Source: Boswellia sacra (lineage: Eukaryota; Streptophyta; Magnoliopsida; Sapindales; Burseraceae). From it: a stretch of DNA of 64,000 nucleotides. Shown here in pieces: positions 13,411 to 22,375 of the stretch; position 1 is the stretch's first letter; every line of letters starts with the position of its first letter. The notes under the pieces were generated by a model. The model ran no database searches, was not told where the DNA came from, and saw nothing but the letters and a program-made list of their open reading frames with translations. Both the position numbers and the translations under genes were made by a program. The DNA lies in the NCBI GenBank assembly GCA_013180625.2, contig SNVD02011452.1, forward strand, positions 1-64,000, given 5' to 3'.

Positions 13411-13422
13411 TGGTATCAGAGC
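13411..13422 (+). other. Primer-binding site (initiator tRNA-Met)
   Basis: TGGTATCAGAGC lies two bases after the end of the 5' LTR. It is complementary to the 3' end of plant initiator tRNA-Met, the usual primer of many plant LTR retrotransposons. Confidence 0.88.
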
Positions 13423-13443
13423 ACGGTTCGAGCACAAGAGCAA

Positions 13444-15702
13444 ATGGCATCCGACATGGAGATGAATGTGGAGGAGCAAGTCCGCGGACGTGAGGAACAA
13501 CCTCAACCTCAACCACGCCCACAAGGAAAACGAGGTAAGTCCAAAGCTCTCTCCTCGGAATCCTTAGAGCCTCGTGTTGCTAGCATTGAGCAATCTATCT
13601 CGAGTATGGACAATGCTATCGAGGGCCTCTCCGACCGTCTCGAAGGCCTAGAGACGGATTATGGAGAGATCACCCAAGCGACAAAGTCCACAATACTCGA
13701 ATTCAGTGAAAACCTCACACGAGAGCTCGCTAGCTTACGAAGCTTTGTGGAGCATGAGTTGCGTGCCATTCGTGCGGAAGTGGAGGAATCACGCACGGAA
13801 TGGGAGAAGCACCGTTGCGAACGTGCTAGCCCTTCCTATTCAAGTCCTAGTGGGCTAAGCAACATGCAAGTGCCAACTCCCGCCACATACCATGGCACTC
13901 GCAACGCTACGGAAGTCGAAAACTTCCTATTCGGCTTGGAGCAATACTTCGAGGCAAAAGGTGTCTACGATGATGCTTCGAGAATAGGCATTGCGCCTAC
14001 TTTCCTTCGTGATGCAGCCCAATTATGGTGGCGTCGTAAGCATGGCGACGCGGGCAAAGGCATCATCGTCCTTCGCACATGGGAGGACTTTAAGAGAGAG
14101 CTACGGAAGCACTTCTCTCCAAGCAATGCGGAAAAGGAGGCAAGGGGTCGCCTCCGCCGTTTGAAGCAAAGTGGCACCATTCGAGAGTACATCAAAGATT
14201 TCACCACAATCATCCTTGAAATTGAAGGTATGTCCGAAAAAGACTCCCTCTTCTACTTTCTTGATGGGCTCAAGGATTGGGCAAGGGTTGAGCTTGAGAG
14301 GCGTGGCGTGCAAAACCTTGATGACGCCATAGCCGTAGCCGAATCCCTCGTCGACTACTCATTCCAATCAAAGGAGTGGAAGACCAACCACGATAAAGGT
14401 GGGGGAGAGTGGAGTCCTAAGAAGGATCATACTCGAAAGGAAGGTGGTGCACATAAACCATTTAGAGGGGACAAGCGCGACATCCGTAACAAAGGTAAGT
14501 CCGATGCCCCTAAGCCCAAAAGTCCTTGCTTTATATGTGATGGTCCTCATTGGGTGCGTGATTGCCCAAAGAGGAAGGCCCTCAATGCCTTAGCCGCTCA
14601 ACATGAGAGCGTGCAAAATGAGGAGCCTCAAGCGGAGATGGGTTCTCTTCGTACCATTGGCGCACTTGAAAGACCCACCCATGTTCAAAAGGGTCTAATG
14701 TATGTGAGCGCCACAATCAATGGCAAGGATATGCGTGCGATGCTTGATACGGGAGCCACGCACAACTTCATCTCTTTGGAAGAGGCCAAACGGTTAGGCC
14801 TCAAATATACCAATGGAGGAGGTACCATCAAGGCGGTAAACTCACCCGCCAAAGCTATAGTGGGGGTGTCCAAAGCGACACCAACGCAATTGGGTACATG
14901 GAGCGGAAAACTTGATTTCTCCATCGTCTCTATGGACGACTTCCAAGTAGTGTTGGGCATGGAGTTCTTTGACCAAGCCCATGCTTTCCCCATACCAGCA
15001 TCTAACTCCCTCAACATCCTCGATGGGAGTCAATCATGCATGGTCATGGCGGAACGTGCAACCAAAGTCGAGAGCAAGATGATGTCCGCACTACAACTCA
15101 AGCAAGGAATAAAGGAAGATCCGAGCTTCCTTGCCACCGTTCGAGAGGTAAATGATGGGGAGGACACCACCGTTGCCAAGGATCCAATTCCAAGGCAAAT
15201 CCAGGCCATCCTTGAGAAGTACAAGGATGTTACTACCCAAAAGCTACGAAGGAGGCTACCGCCAAAACGAGAGGCTGACCAAATGAAGTTGGAGCCCGAT
15301 ACCAAACCTCCATCCATAGCGCCTCACCGCGTGATGCCACCCACGATCGCGGAACCAAAGAAGGCAACCAAGAAGCCATCCAAGCGCGCGAAGAGGAAGC
15401 GTCGACATGGAGGCAAGACCACTCATCCGCAGCTGGTGATACATCCTCAAAGGCGCGACGAGGGCGTCGCGAAATTAGGTGGGGGAGGATGTCACGCCCC
15501 GCGCGACGTGAGCACGGGTTTGCACCAAGCTAGCGAAGAAACGCACCAAGGAATGAGAGTATGTCACGGCCCATCCAACTTGCTTGCTAGAGTGGCCCAA
15601 AATCTACACAAAGGCTTGACCTTGTTTCTAGAAAGCCTACAAGCCCAAGCCCATTTTCTAGAAACTCTAGCAAAGTCAAATATGTACAACTCTCACATGT
15701 AA
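13444..15702 (+). CDS. Gag-protease polyprotein of LTR retrotransposon
   Basis: 752 codons, uninterrupted. An acidic, coiled-coil-like N-terminal region (about residues 40-130) precedes a retrotransposon gag domain (about 145-310) with the WWRRKHGD and REYIKDF blocks. A zinc knuckle CFICDGPHWVRDC (from residue 362; Cys-x2-Cys-x3-His-x4-Cys) follows. A retropepsin-like protease has the active site LDTGATHNF, with its Asp at residue 435. After the protease, the sequence resembles the linker that leads into reverse transcriptase in Ty3 elements (KYKDV...KLRRRLPPKRE...IAPHRVMPP). It then changes abruptly to a lysine/arginine-rich tail, so pol has been deleted. The frame crosses the polypurine tract and the LTR boundary at 15490 and stops 71 codons into the 3' LTR. 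I chose the first ATG after the primer-binding site. Confidence 0.9.
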   Translation: MASDMEMNVEEQVRGREEQPQPQPRPQGKRGKSKALSSESLEPRVASIEQSISSMDNAIEGLSDRLEGLETDYGEITQATKSTILEFSENLTRELASLRSFVEHELRAIRAEVEESRTEWEKHRCERASPSYSSPSGLSNMQVPTPATYHGTRNATEVENFLFGLEQYFEAKGVYDDASRIGIAPTFLRDAAQLWWRRKHGDAGKGIIVLRTWEDFKRELRKHFSPSNAEKEARGRLRRLKQSGTIREYIKDFTTIILEIEGMSEKDSLFYFLDGLKDWARVELERRGVQNLDDAIAVAESLVDYSFQSKEWKTNHDKGGGEWSPKKDHTRKEGGAHKPFRGDKRDIRNKGKSDAPKPKSPCFICDGPHWVRDCPKRKALNALAAQHESVQNEEPQAEMGSLRTIGALERPTHVQKGLMYVSATINGKDMRAMLDTGATHNFISLEEAKRLGLKYTNGGGTIKAVNSPAKAIVGVSKATPTQLGTWSGKLDFSIVSMDDFQVVLGMEFFDQAHAFPIPASNSLNILDGSQSCMVMAERATKVESKMMSALQLKQGIKEDPSFLATVREVNDGEDTTVAKDPIPRQIQAILEKYKDVTTQKLRRRLPPKREADQMKLEPDTKPPSIAPHRVMPPTIAEPKKATKKPSKRAKRKRRHGGKTTHPQLVIHPQRRDEGVAKLGGGGCHAPRDVSTGLHQASEETHQGMRVCHGPSNLLARVAQNLHKGLTLFLESLQAQAHFLETLAKSNMYNSHM
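15477..15489 (+). other. Polypurine tract of the gag-protease element
   Basis: AGGTGGGGGAGGA lies directly before the 3' LTR (TGTCACG at 15490). It is the expected start site for plus-strand DNA synthesis. It also lies inside the open reading frame. Confidence 0.85.
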
Positions 15703-16092
15703 ATATGCATTGTCAAAGGTAGTTCACCTACCACACCTAAATTAGGTAGGACTCATTTATGGCCATTGGATGTATTGAATCCTAGCCATTCATTTGGGAG
15801 GTGGATTAGTATAAATACCCCTCCAAGGCTCATTTGTAAGCATCCAAGCAAAACCAAGCAATTACAATACAAAGCATTGTAAGAGTTCTCTTGTGTAATA
15901 CAAAGCTCATTTGCATTAGCAATACTTGCCTCTAAGTTCCATCTCTTCTTCTAGCCTCTAAAGCTCTTTTGGCTCAACGGTCCTAACTTCTCCTTGAGCG
16001 AGAAGCAAACTTCAAGGCTTACTTAGCAACTTTCGGGTTCAAGTTGTCTAAGTGCCGCACGAGCAGCTGCGCTAAACTCTAAGCTCGTGACA
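15490..16092 (+). repeat. 3' LTR of the gag-protease element
   Basis: 603 bp, with two substitutions relative to the 5' LTR. It supplies the last 71 codons and the stop (15700-15702) of the element's ORF from its U3 region. Confidence 0.92.
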
Positions 16093-18120
16093 AACAGCTC
16101 AATTGGTCAGGAAATAAAAAATTAAAGTTTGACTAACCCGCTAAACTTGGTTGCATTTGCAAATTACCCAAACAAAAACGTTCTATTTCTTTTATAGACA
16201 GAGATAACAGTGTGAAACGAGGCTGCCGTTGAAGCCTCAAAGTCAAGTAGTAGAAATTTCTATCTTTGATTTTGCAGACCATTTCTATTCCTTTGGTCAT
16301 GAAACTATCCCATTCAGTAACCATATTAATTTGGTGTGATGGAAAAAAAAAATTAACTGTTAAACCATTATAAATAGTATTTAATAATTTGATGAAACAT
16401 TTAAGTTACAACATTCGGAGAAGCAATTCTACATACAAAAAAAGTTTGAACATATTGTCACTCTCCTAATTTCATGAACATCAAGCATTGTGTGACCATC
16501 TTAAATTTGCAAATAAAATACAATAAATTATTAAATATATGTTAATTTCAGAGTATTATCGATGGTTGGGTTTCAACCATGACATGGATTTAAAAATTTA
16601 AAATTACTGAAGAGGAGTCAAAGCTTGATGGCATTATTACTAATGTCAAGCAATCTTGTTAATTTCCTTCAATCGATCACTTACGGTGTTGGGATTTCTC
16701 TACAATTAAAATAGAAACCAATAACGTAGCTAGCGGATTTCTTGGATTGGATCTTTTCCCTTGAACACCTTATAAATCTCAACTTATTGAGTTTCATGCC
16801 TTCAGGAAGTTCCACGTTCAATTAAAAAGCTTCGTAACCTTCAAATAAATATCGGTTTTGATGTGGAATTGTATCGATTTATTTCTTATTACTTGGGGAT
16901 AGCAATTAGTGATCATGAAGGAAGAATATATGTTCATCGGTAATGTTAGACTTACAACTCAAATACAACATAAAGTCTACAACTTAATGTACCAGTCATG
17001 TGATATTTCACTAGAGAAGATAAAAACAAAAATGAATAAAAAAAGTTACATCTTCAGTAAGATTTTATTATTTAGATTTCCACATCAAATTATAGACTTT
17101 AGATTGTATTTGAGTTGTAAATCAAGTATTATAATCCATCATTAAAGTTCCAAATTAAAATATGATAAGGCTCTAAATTTTTGTTTAAATTCGTGAAGCC
17201 TCAAAAATCTATGCTACATTTTTAACACATTAAACCTGAAATTCAGATAAGGCCTCAAATATTTTGTTTAAATTCTTAAACGCCCTATTTTATGCAAAGA
17301 CGATTAATTAAGAAATATTCGCTTTTTAAAGATTTATATATACAATCTATTTTATTTTCTTAAATACCAATTCTTTTTTTTTTTACGGGAATTCAATTTT
17401 AACGAAAAAACAAAGTTAAATTATTTCCTCAAATATCTATAATTAATTCTATTAATATCAATTACAATTAAATTATAGTATTTTATTTTCAAATTTGTAT
17501 AAAAGGTATTTTCAAATTTCAAAAGACTGTCTAAATTATAATTGATATGTAGTATTAAAAAAATTAAACATGAATATATAAGTTAAAGCTCTTAACTTTA
17601 TATACATTCGCTTTTTATATTACAAACATATATTTTTAACTCAAACTCTCTCATTCTATCAAAATTAATGATCAAGATGATACATTATCTCACTATAATT
17701 TCGATTTCTATAACTATCTACTTTAACAATTTTTATTTTTATCTATTATATTTTATTTTTATTTTTAGGCATGTCTATGAGAAAAATATAAATTTAGATA
17801 TGAAAAAAATTATACGAAGATTTAGAAAAATTAGTTAAATACTACAACGAAGCCTCTTCATAGATATGTAGGAAAATAATAATAATAAAATATACCAACA
17901 AAATTTTAATATTGAATAAACAATACTAATAAAATTATGATAAAATTTTAAATAAAATTTATAATTTTAATAAAATTTATTTAATTTTTTATATTAAATA
18001 TCAAAAAGCTTTTTCTTTTACCTTGGGCCCCCAAATTCCTTGAGCCGGCACTAATTGATACTCTCCTAATTTCATGAACATGAAGCACAGCGTCACCATC
18101 TTAAATTTGCAAATAAAATA
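16093..18120. other. AT-rich intergenic DNA with repeat remnants
   Basis: No gene is supported. Positions 16461-16520 are a near-copy of 18061-18120, the left flank of the Mutator-like element. The stretch 17020-17130 resembles sequence upstream of the ABC transporter, suggesting old MITE copies. The rest is unassigned. Confidence 0.5.
16461..16540. repeat. Paralogous empty site of the Mutator-like insertion
   Basis: Bases 16461-16520 match 18061-18120 with a few substitutions and include AAATAAAATA. What follows (CAATAAATTATTAAATATATG) resembles what follows the element at 19109 (CGACAGATCATTACATATATG). This locus is therefore a related copy without the insertion, which supports the element boundaries. 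Confidence 0.65.
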
Positions 18121-19099
18121 GAGAAAATTGAGAAAATAGACAAAATTAGGGGGTCTCTTTGAAAAATAGACACATCCTGAAAAATTTTTATGCCATAGAC
18201 ACTGTCTTGACAAAAAGACTCAAATACCCTTTGAAAGTATACTTGGATCGGACACAACTCTTTTCGGGGATGAAATTGTTAAATTACAAACTATAGGGAC
18301 TAAAAAAAATTAAAAGTATATAATATTTATAGCTATATATCGCGCGAAGACACTCGACATAACTCGACACTCGACACTCGACACAACTCGACACTCGACA
18401 TTATTTGCATCCGACACAACTCGACACTCGACACATACGTGTCGAGTCATGTCCAGTCGTGTCGGATTCTCGATAACACGAGACACGACACTCGAAACTA
18501 CACATTTCATCACTCGACACTCGACATTTCATCATTCGACAAAACTCGACACTCGACATTTCACCACTCGACACTCGACATTTCGCCACTCGACATTTCA
18601 CCACTCGACACTCGACATTTCACCACTCGACACTCGACATTTCGTCACTCGACAAAACTCGACACTCGACATTTCACCACTCGACAAAACTCGACACTCG
18701 ACATTACATAACTCGACACGACTCGACACGTTATTTTCGAGTGTCGAGTGTCTTCTTCTTCGTGATATAACACTGTCTTCATCTTCCTGTTCTTCGTGAT
18801 ATAACACCTATTAACGTACAAAAATCACATTATAACACTCGATTTTCTTAAATAAGTTCACAAATCCTTCAGAAACTCAAATCTCGAATTCAAATTCTCT
18901 AGAAATTAAATCAAATCTGTAAGGATGGAAATGGGTTTCGGTCTTTCAAAGAGAGAGAAATAAGCATTTGGGAAAAAATTGAATACATAAGGGTAATTTG
19001 GTCTTTTTATCAAGAAAGTGTCTATGGCATGAAAATTTTTCAGGATGTGTCTATTTTTCAAAGAGACCCCCTAATTTTGTCTATTTTCTCAATTTTTCC
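18121..19099. mobile_element. Non-autonomous Mutator-like element (MULE-type), 979 bp
   Basis: The flanks carry an identical 9-bp target-site duplication, AATAAAATA (18112-18120 and 19100-19108). A 9-bp duplication with long terminal inverted repeats is the mark of the Mutator superfamily. The inverted repeats extend about 100 bp. The left end reads GAGAAAATTGAGAAAATAGA and the complement of the right end GGAAAAATTGAGAAAATAGA. Both continue through GGGGGTCTCTTTG and CACATCCTGAAAAATTTT. The interior has no transposase and holds a TCGACA array. It depends on an autonomous relative. Confidence 0.85.
18353..18725. repeat. TCGACA-motif array inside the Mutator-like element
   Basis: I count about 28 copies of TCGACA on the plus strand, mostly as ACTCGACACTCGACATTTC units with CACC, CGCC or CGTC spacers, plus a few inverted TGTCGAGT copies at about 18438 and 18738. 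Frames through it give meaningless repetitive peptides. Spacing is irregular, so it is neither a simple satellite nor a CRISPR array. Confidence 0.85.
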
Positions 19100-19108
19100 A
19101 ATAAAATA

Positions 19109-19477
19109 CGACAGATCATTACATATATGGACAAACATTGTAATATTGAATTTCTAATGGGTGAATATCCATCATATTTTTTTCCTCTTAATTAAAATTT
19201 AACGTTTTATTAATTCTAACAACCATTATAAAGTATTTTCTCTCTCTCTCTTACAACTATAAAATTAAGTTCTTTTTATTATGTAAATGAAATAGTAAAA
19301 TTAGTTCACTTTATTTACATGAACGCAACAAATTAACATATTTATTTTTTAATCCAATATTAGATTAAATAGACCTTTAAAATTTGAAAGAAAAATATTC
19401 AAAAATTATTTTCTTTCATCTAATATTACTGTAGTTTGAATTAAAACAATAAAATCAGTAACATTCTTGAATATCAG
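19109..19477. other. AT-rich spacer between two transposable elements
   Basis: No ORF or clear repeat. It contains a short CT-rich run near 19240 and the 5-bp target duplication of the following solo LTR (ATCAG at 19473-19477). Confidence 0.5.
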
Positions 19478-19662
19478 TGTGACACTCAGAATTTCTAAGT
19501 AAGTTTAATTTAGAATTATATTGTAAAATGTGTATTACTAGCATTATGAATTATGTGTGTATATATATATGGAGTGAGATGTAGTTAAATGAGATGGAAG
19601 GGCTAATTAGCACCACTTGAAAGCTTAAAGGGTTAGGCTGAAATTTTGCAGATTTGGATAAG

Positions 19663-19670
19663 TATAAAAG
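19663..19670 (+). promoter_or_regulatory. TATA box of the solo LTR
   Basis: TATAAAAG lies about 185 bp inside the LTR. If used, U3 is short and most of the 3.8-kb LTR is R-U5, transcribed as a leader. Confidence 0.5.
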
Positions 19671-21778
19671 AGAGAAATCTAGAGAAATCTTTTCATTTTG
19701 ATCCCATCCCAGCAACTAGCCCTCATCTCTTTCTCCTCCATTATTGTCAACAAATTAAGCAAGAGAAAGAAATCTGGAGACAAACTAGAGGTAGAAATCA
19801 ACTTCTCCTCCCATTTCCTTGCATGGTTCCATTATTTTTACAAGAAATTGATGTGATATGTTATAGATTTTGGAATAATTGTGTTATGTGCATTCTGAAA
19901 TTTGTGTGAAATCATGATATTATATGTTTTATGGTATATTGAAGAGAAGGGATGATGTTTGGGAAGCTAGGAAACATGATTGAGTGAAATTCCTGCAGAG
20001 CCTCTTTGCTGAACAGGGGTTATTCCAAAAATTCTTATAAATTCCATGGTTGTTTTCTGACTCTAAAATTTTTATATGATAAACTACACACTTCAAAGAG
20101 TTTATAGAATTTTAAACACTTGAAAATTCGTAGTGTGTGAATTGTAATGAATTTTTGAAGTTCTGGTTCGAAATTGTGAATTCCCCTGTTTTAAAACAGG
20201 GCAGGGAGACTGAACTCGATTTGAGGGGGCAAATCTTTGTAAAATTTCGTGATTTTTAATATGCAAACCCTTGGGTATGTTTTCTGTTAGACTGTAAATT
20301 TTCATGATTTTTGGAGTTGTGTATGAATTGTTATGATTTTTCAAATCTGGACTTAAAGAACTGTGAATGTTAAGTTCTAGAACAGAGTATGTGAAATAAA
20401 TTCCGTTTGACTGCCTTAGCCTCCTTATAAAATCATGATTTTTCGTGAAATGACTCTTATATGTGTCTAGTTTTAGACTGAAAAGTTTGGTAGAGATTGG
20501 ATTATTGTAGAATTTTATAAAATTCTTCAAAGTTGTACTGTTCAGTTGAAAGGTCTGCAGACAGATTTGTTGTGTGAATGAAATTAGGGATTTTCAAGGG
20601 GTACATGACCTTATTTTGGCTCACTAAAATTCATGGACTATAATATGCATGTCTATTTAATTTCCATGAATTTTGGTGATGATTGGAAATGAATAACCTC
20701 TTATTGTAATAATCCAACCAATATGTGTGTGTGATAGAGTTTAATAAATTATGATATTGGTTGGTTGAATTGTTGTTAACCTATAAGGGATTTGATGACT
20801 TCTAAATGGACACTGATCAGTGTGTCATGATTATTGCAATGGTTACCAGAGAGGAAAGAGAAGAAGAAGAGATAACTTTAAACAACTGCTTATCAAGAAA
20901 TATATGAAAGCAAAATTAAGAGGCGAGGCTAATCGGGTAAGTAGCTAGACCCTTATGAGGACACAACAGATATTAACTATTAATAAAATGTGTGTAATGA
21001 TTGTGAGTTGTGTGGATGGAATGTGTATGGGGCCATGAATACATGGACCTTGATATAGGAAATGATGTGATTTGGATTTATAATGATTTATGAAATGTGT
21101 GATTTCACACACTTTGATATGTATGTGAGTTAGATGTTGGTGTAAATTCTATGTGTGTGAAATATAGAAATGTGAATGTGCCCTCGTATATGTGAATTTG
21201 TTGTGATATGGCTTAAATAACATTGCCAATGATATGATGTGTGTATCTGAAGAATGAAATACATGCCAAACGTTCTAGGATACTAATTCCTTATGTGGAT
21301 GGCATGACAAATGAATGTCTATGAAGTATCATGTGCATTAGAGTTCCCTGAATATGTATGAGTGGTAAATGAATGAGACCAGTTGTACATGGACATAGTT
21401 GTGCAACGATATGTTTGAAATATACCGAAAAGTAATGGAAGGGTTGACATTGATAAAGAAATCAATAGGTTTCTATGCGTATAAGAATGATGCCAATGTG
21501 TGGATTGTGCACATCCATAAGTGTTTATGAGATAGGTAGGCTTATTGTATTTATGAATGTATAGGTGATTAGTGAGAAGCCTACGTAGAACCTCAATTAT
21601 GAAAGTTGAACGACAATATTTTGGTGTGTGAAGGCATGCATCACTATGTGATGTGTTATGCATTTGAAATTTCATGCCAAGCCTATGGGAATATATTGAA
21701 TGACGAATGTGAAATGTGATACTGTTAAATGCTAGCATTAAAGTGAATGAATTGTGACAAGTTGTGATTAGGTTAGAA

Positions 21779-21952
21779 GCTTAATATAAAGCTTAACTTA
21801 TATGATCGAAATGTGAAATGTGATATGTGAGTGAAAGCTTAATATATAGCTTCGCTTATGTGATTGAAATGTGAAACGTGATATGCGAGTGACAGCTTAA
21901 TATAGAGCTTCACTTATGTGACTGAATGTGAAAACTGATTTGTGAATGGCAT
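21779..21952. repeat. 58-bp tandem repeat in the solo LTR, three copies
   Basis: Copies start at 21779, 21837 and 21895 with GCTTAATATAAAGCTTAACT, GCTTAATATATAGCTTCGCT and GCTTAATATAGAGCTTCACT. Each continues with TTAT...GTGA..GAA...TGTGAAA. The third copy is shorter at its end. Confidence 0.85.
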
Positions 21953-21975
21953 GCCACAACTTAGGATATTTGGCT

Positions 21976-22375
21976 CTCATAGCTTGAGGGGAGGTCTGGA
22001 CCATGTGTTTCTCTAGATGAGATTCGGTAGCATGGGCCCGGTATCACCCGGATTGTCAGACTAGCCTCGAGCTATTTCAAGTGTAGGCATCTGAATGTAT
22101 CCGTACTGTTACGTACTCCCATGGCTTGAGGGGAGGTCTGGACCATGTGTTTCTCTAGATGAGATTCGGTAGCATGGGCCCGGTATCACCCGGATTGTCA
22201 GACTAGCCTTGAGCTATTTCATGGGTAGGCCTCTGAATGTATCTGTACTATTCCGTATCCCCATGGCTTGAGGGGAGGTCTGGACCATGTGTTTCTCTAG
22301 ATGAGATTCGGTAGCATGGGCCCGGTATCACCCGGATTGTCAGACTGGCCTTGAGCTGATTCATGGGTAGGCCTA
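21976..22375. repeat. 142-bp tandem repeat in the solo LTR, nearly three copies
   Basis: The word CTTGAGGGGAGGTCTGGACC begins at 21983, 22125 and 22267, giving a constant 142-bp period. Each copy also holds GGGCCCGGTATCACCCGG. The copies are almost identical, so the array expanded recently or is kept alike by unequal exchange. Confidence 0.9.

Larger units (their letters stand above)
12806..16092 (+). mobile_element. Non-autonomous Ty3/gypsy-type retrotransposon with gag and protease only (TR-GAG-like)
   Basis: A complete 3,287-bp element: 603-bp LTR, tRNA-Met primer-binding site, one long ORF, polypurine tract, 603-bp LTR. LTRs begin TGTCACG and end CGTGACA. The flanks carry AACA on both sides (12802-12805 and 16093-16096), consistent with a short target-site duplication, although a perfect 5-bp one is not seen. 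I found two differences between the LTRs (13166 T/A15850 and 13315 T/C15999), about 0.3%, so the insertion is recent. Reverse transcriptase, RNase H and integrase are absent. Gag and protease remain in frame. It would need enzymes from an autonomous relative to move. Confidence 0.9.

Noticed and set aside
18353..18725. CRISPR-like array of short repeats
   Set aside because: The DNA is a plant nuclear sequence, repeat spacing is irregular, there are no unique spacers, and it lies inside a transposon.
18449..18799. Open frames of about 67-116 codons, rich in His-Ser-Thr-Arg, through the TCGACA array
   Set aside because: They arise in several frames and on both strands because the repeated motif lacks stops; the peptides are simple repeats without any domain.
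20102..21738. Two minus-strand ORFs of about 140 codons (20102-20530 and 21319-21738)
   Set aside because: Both lie in the solo LTR, antisense to its TATA box. They have no known domain and reflect low stop density in TG/CA-rich sequence.
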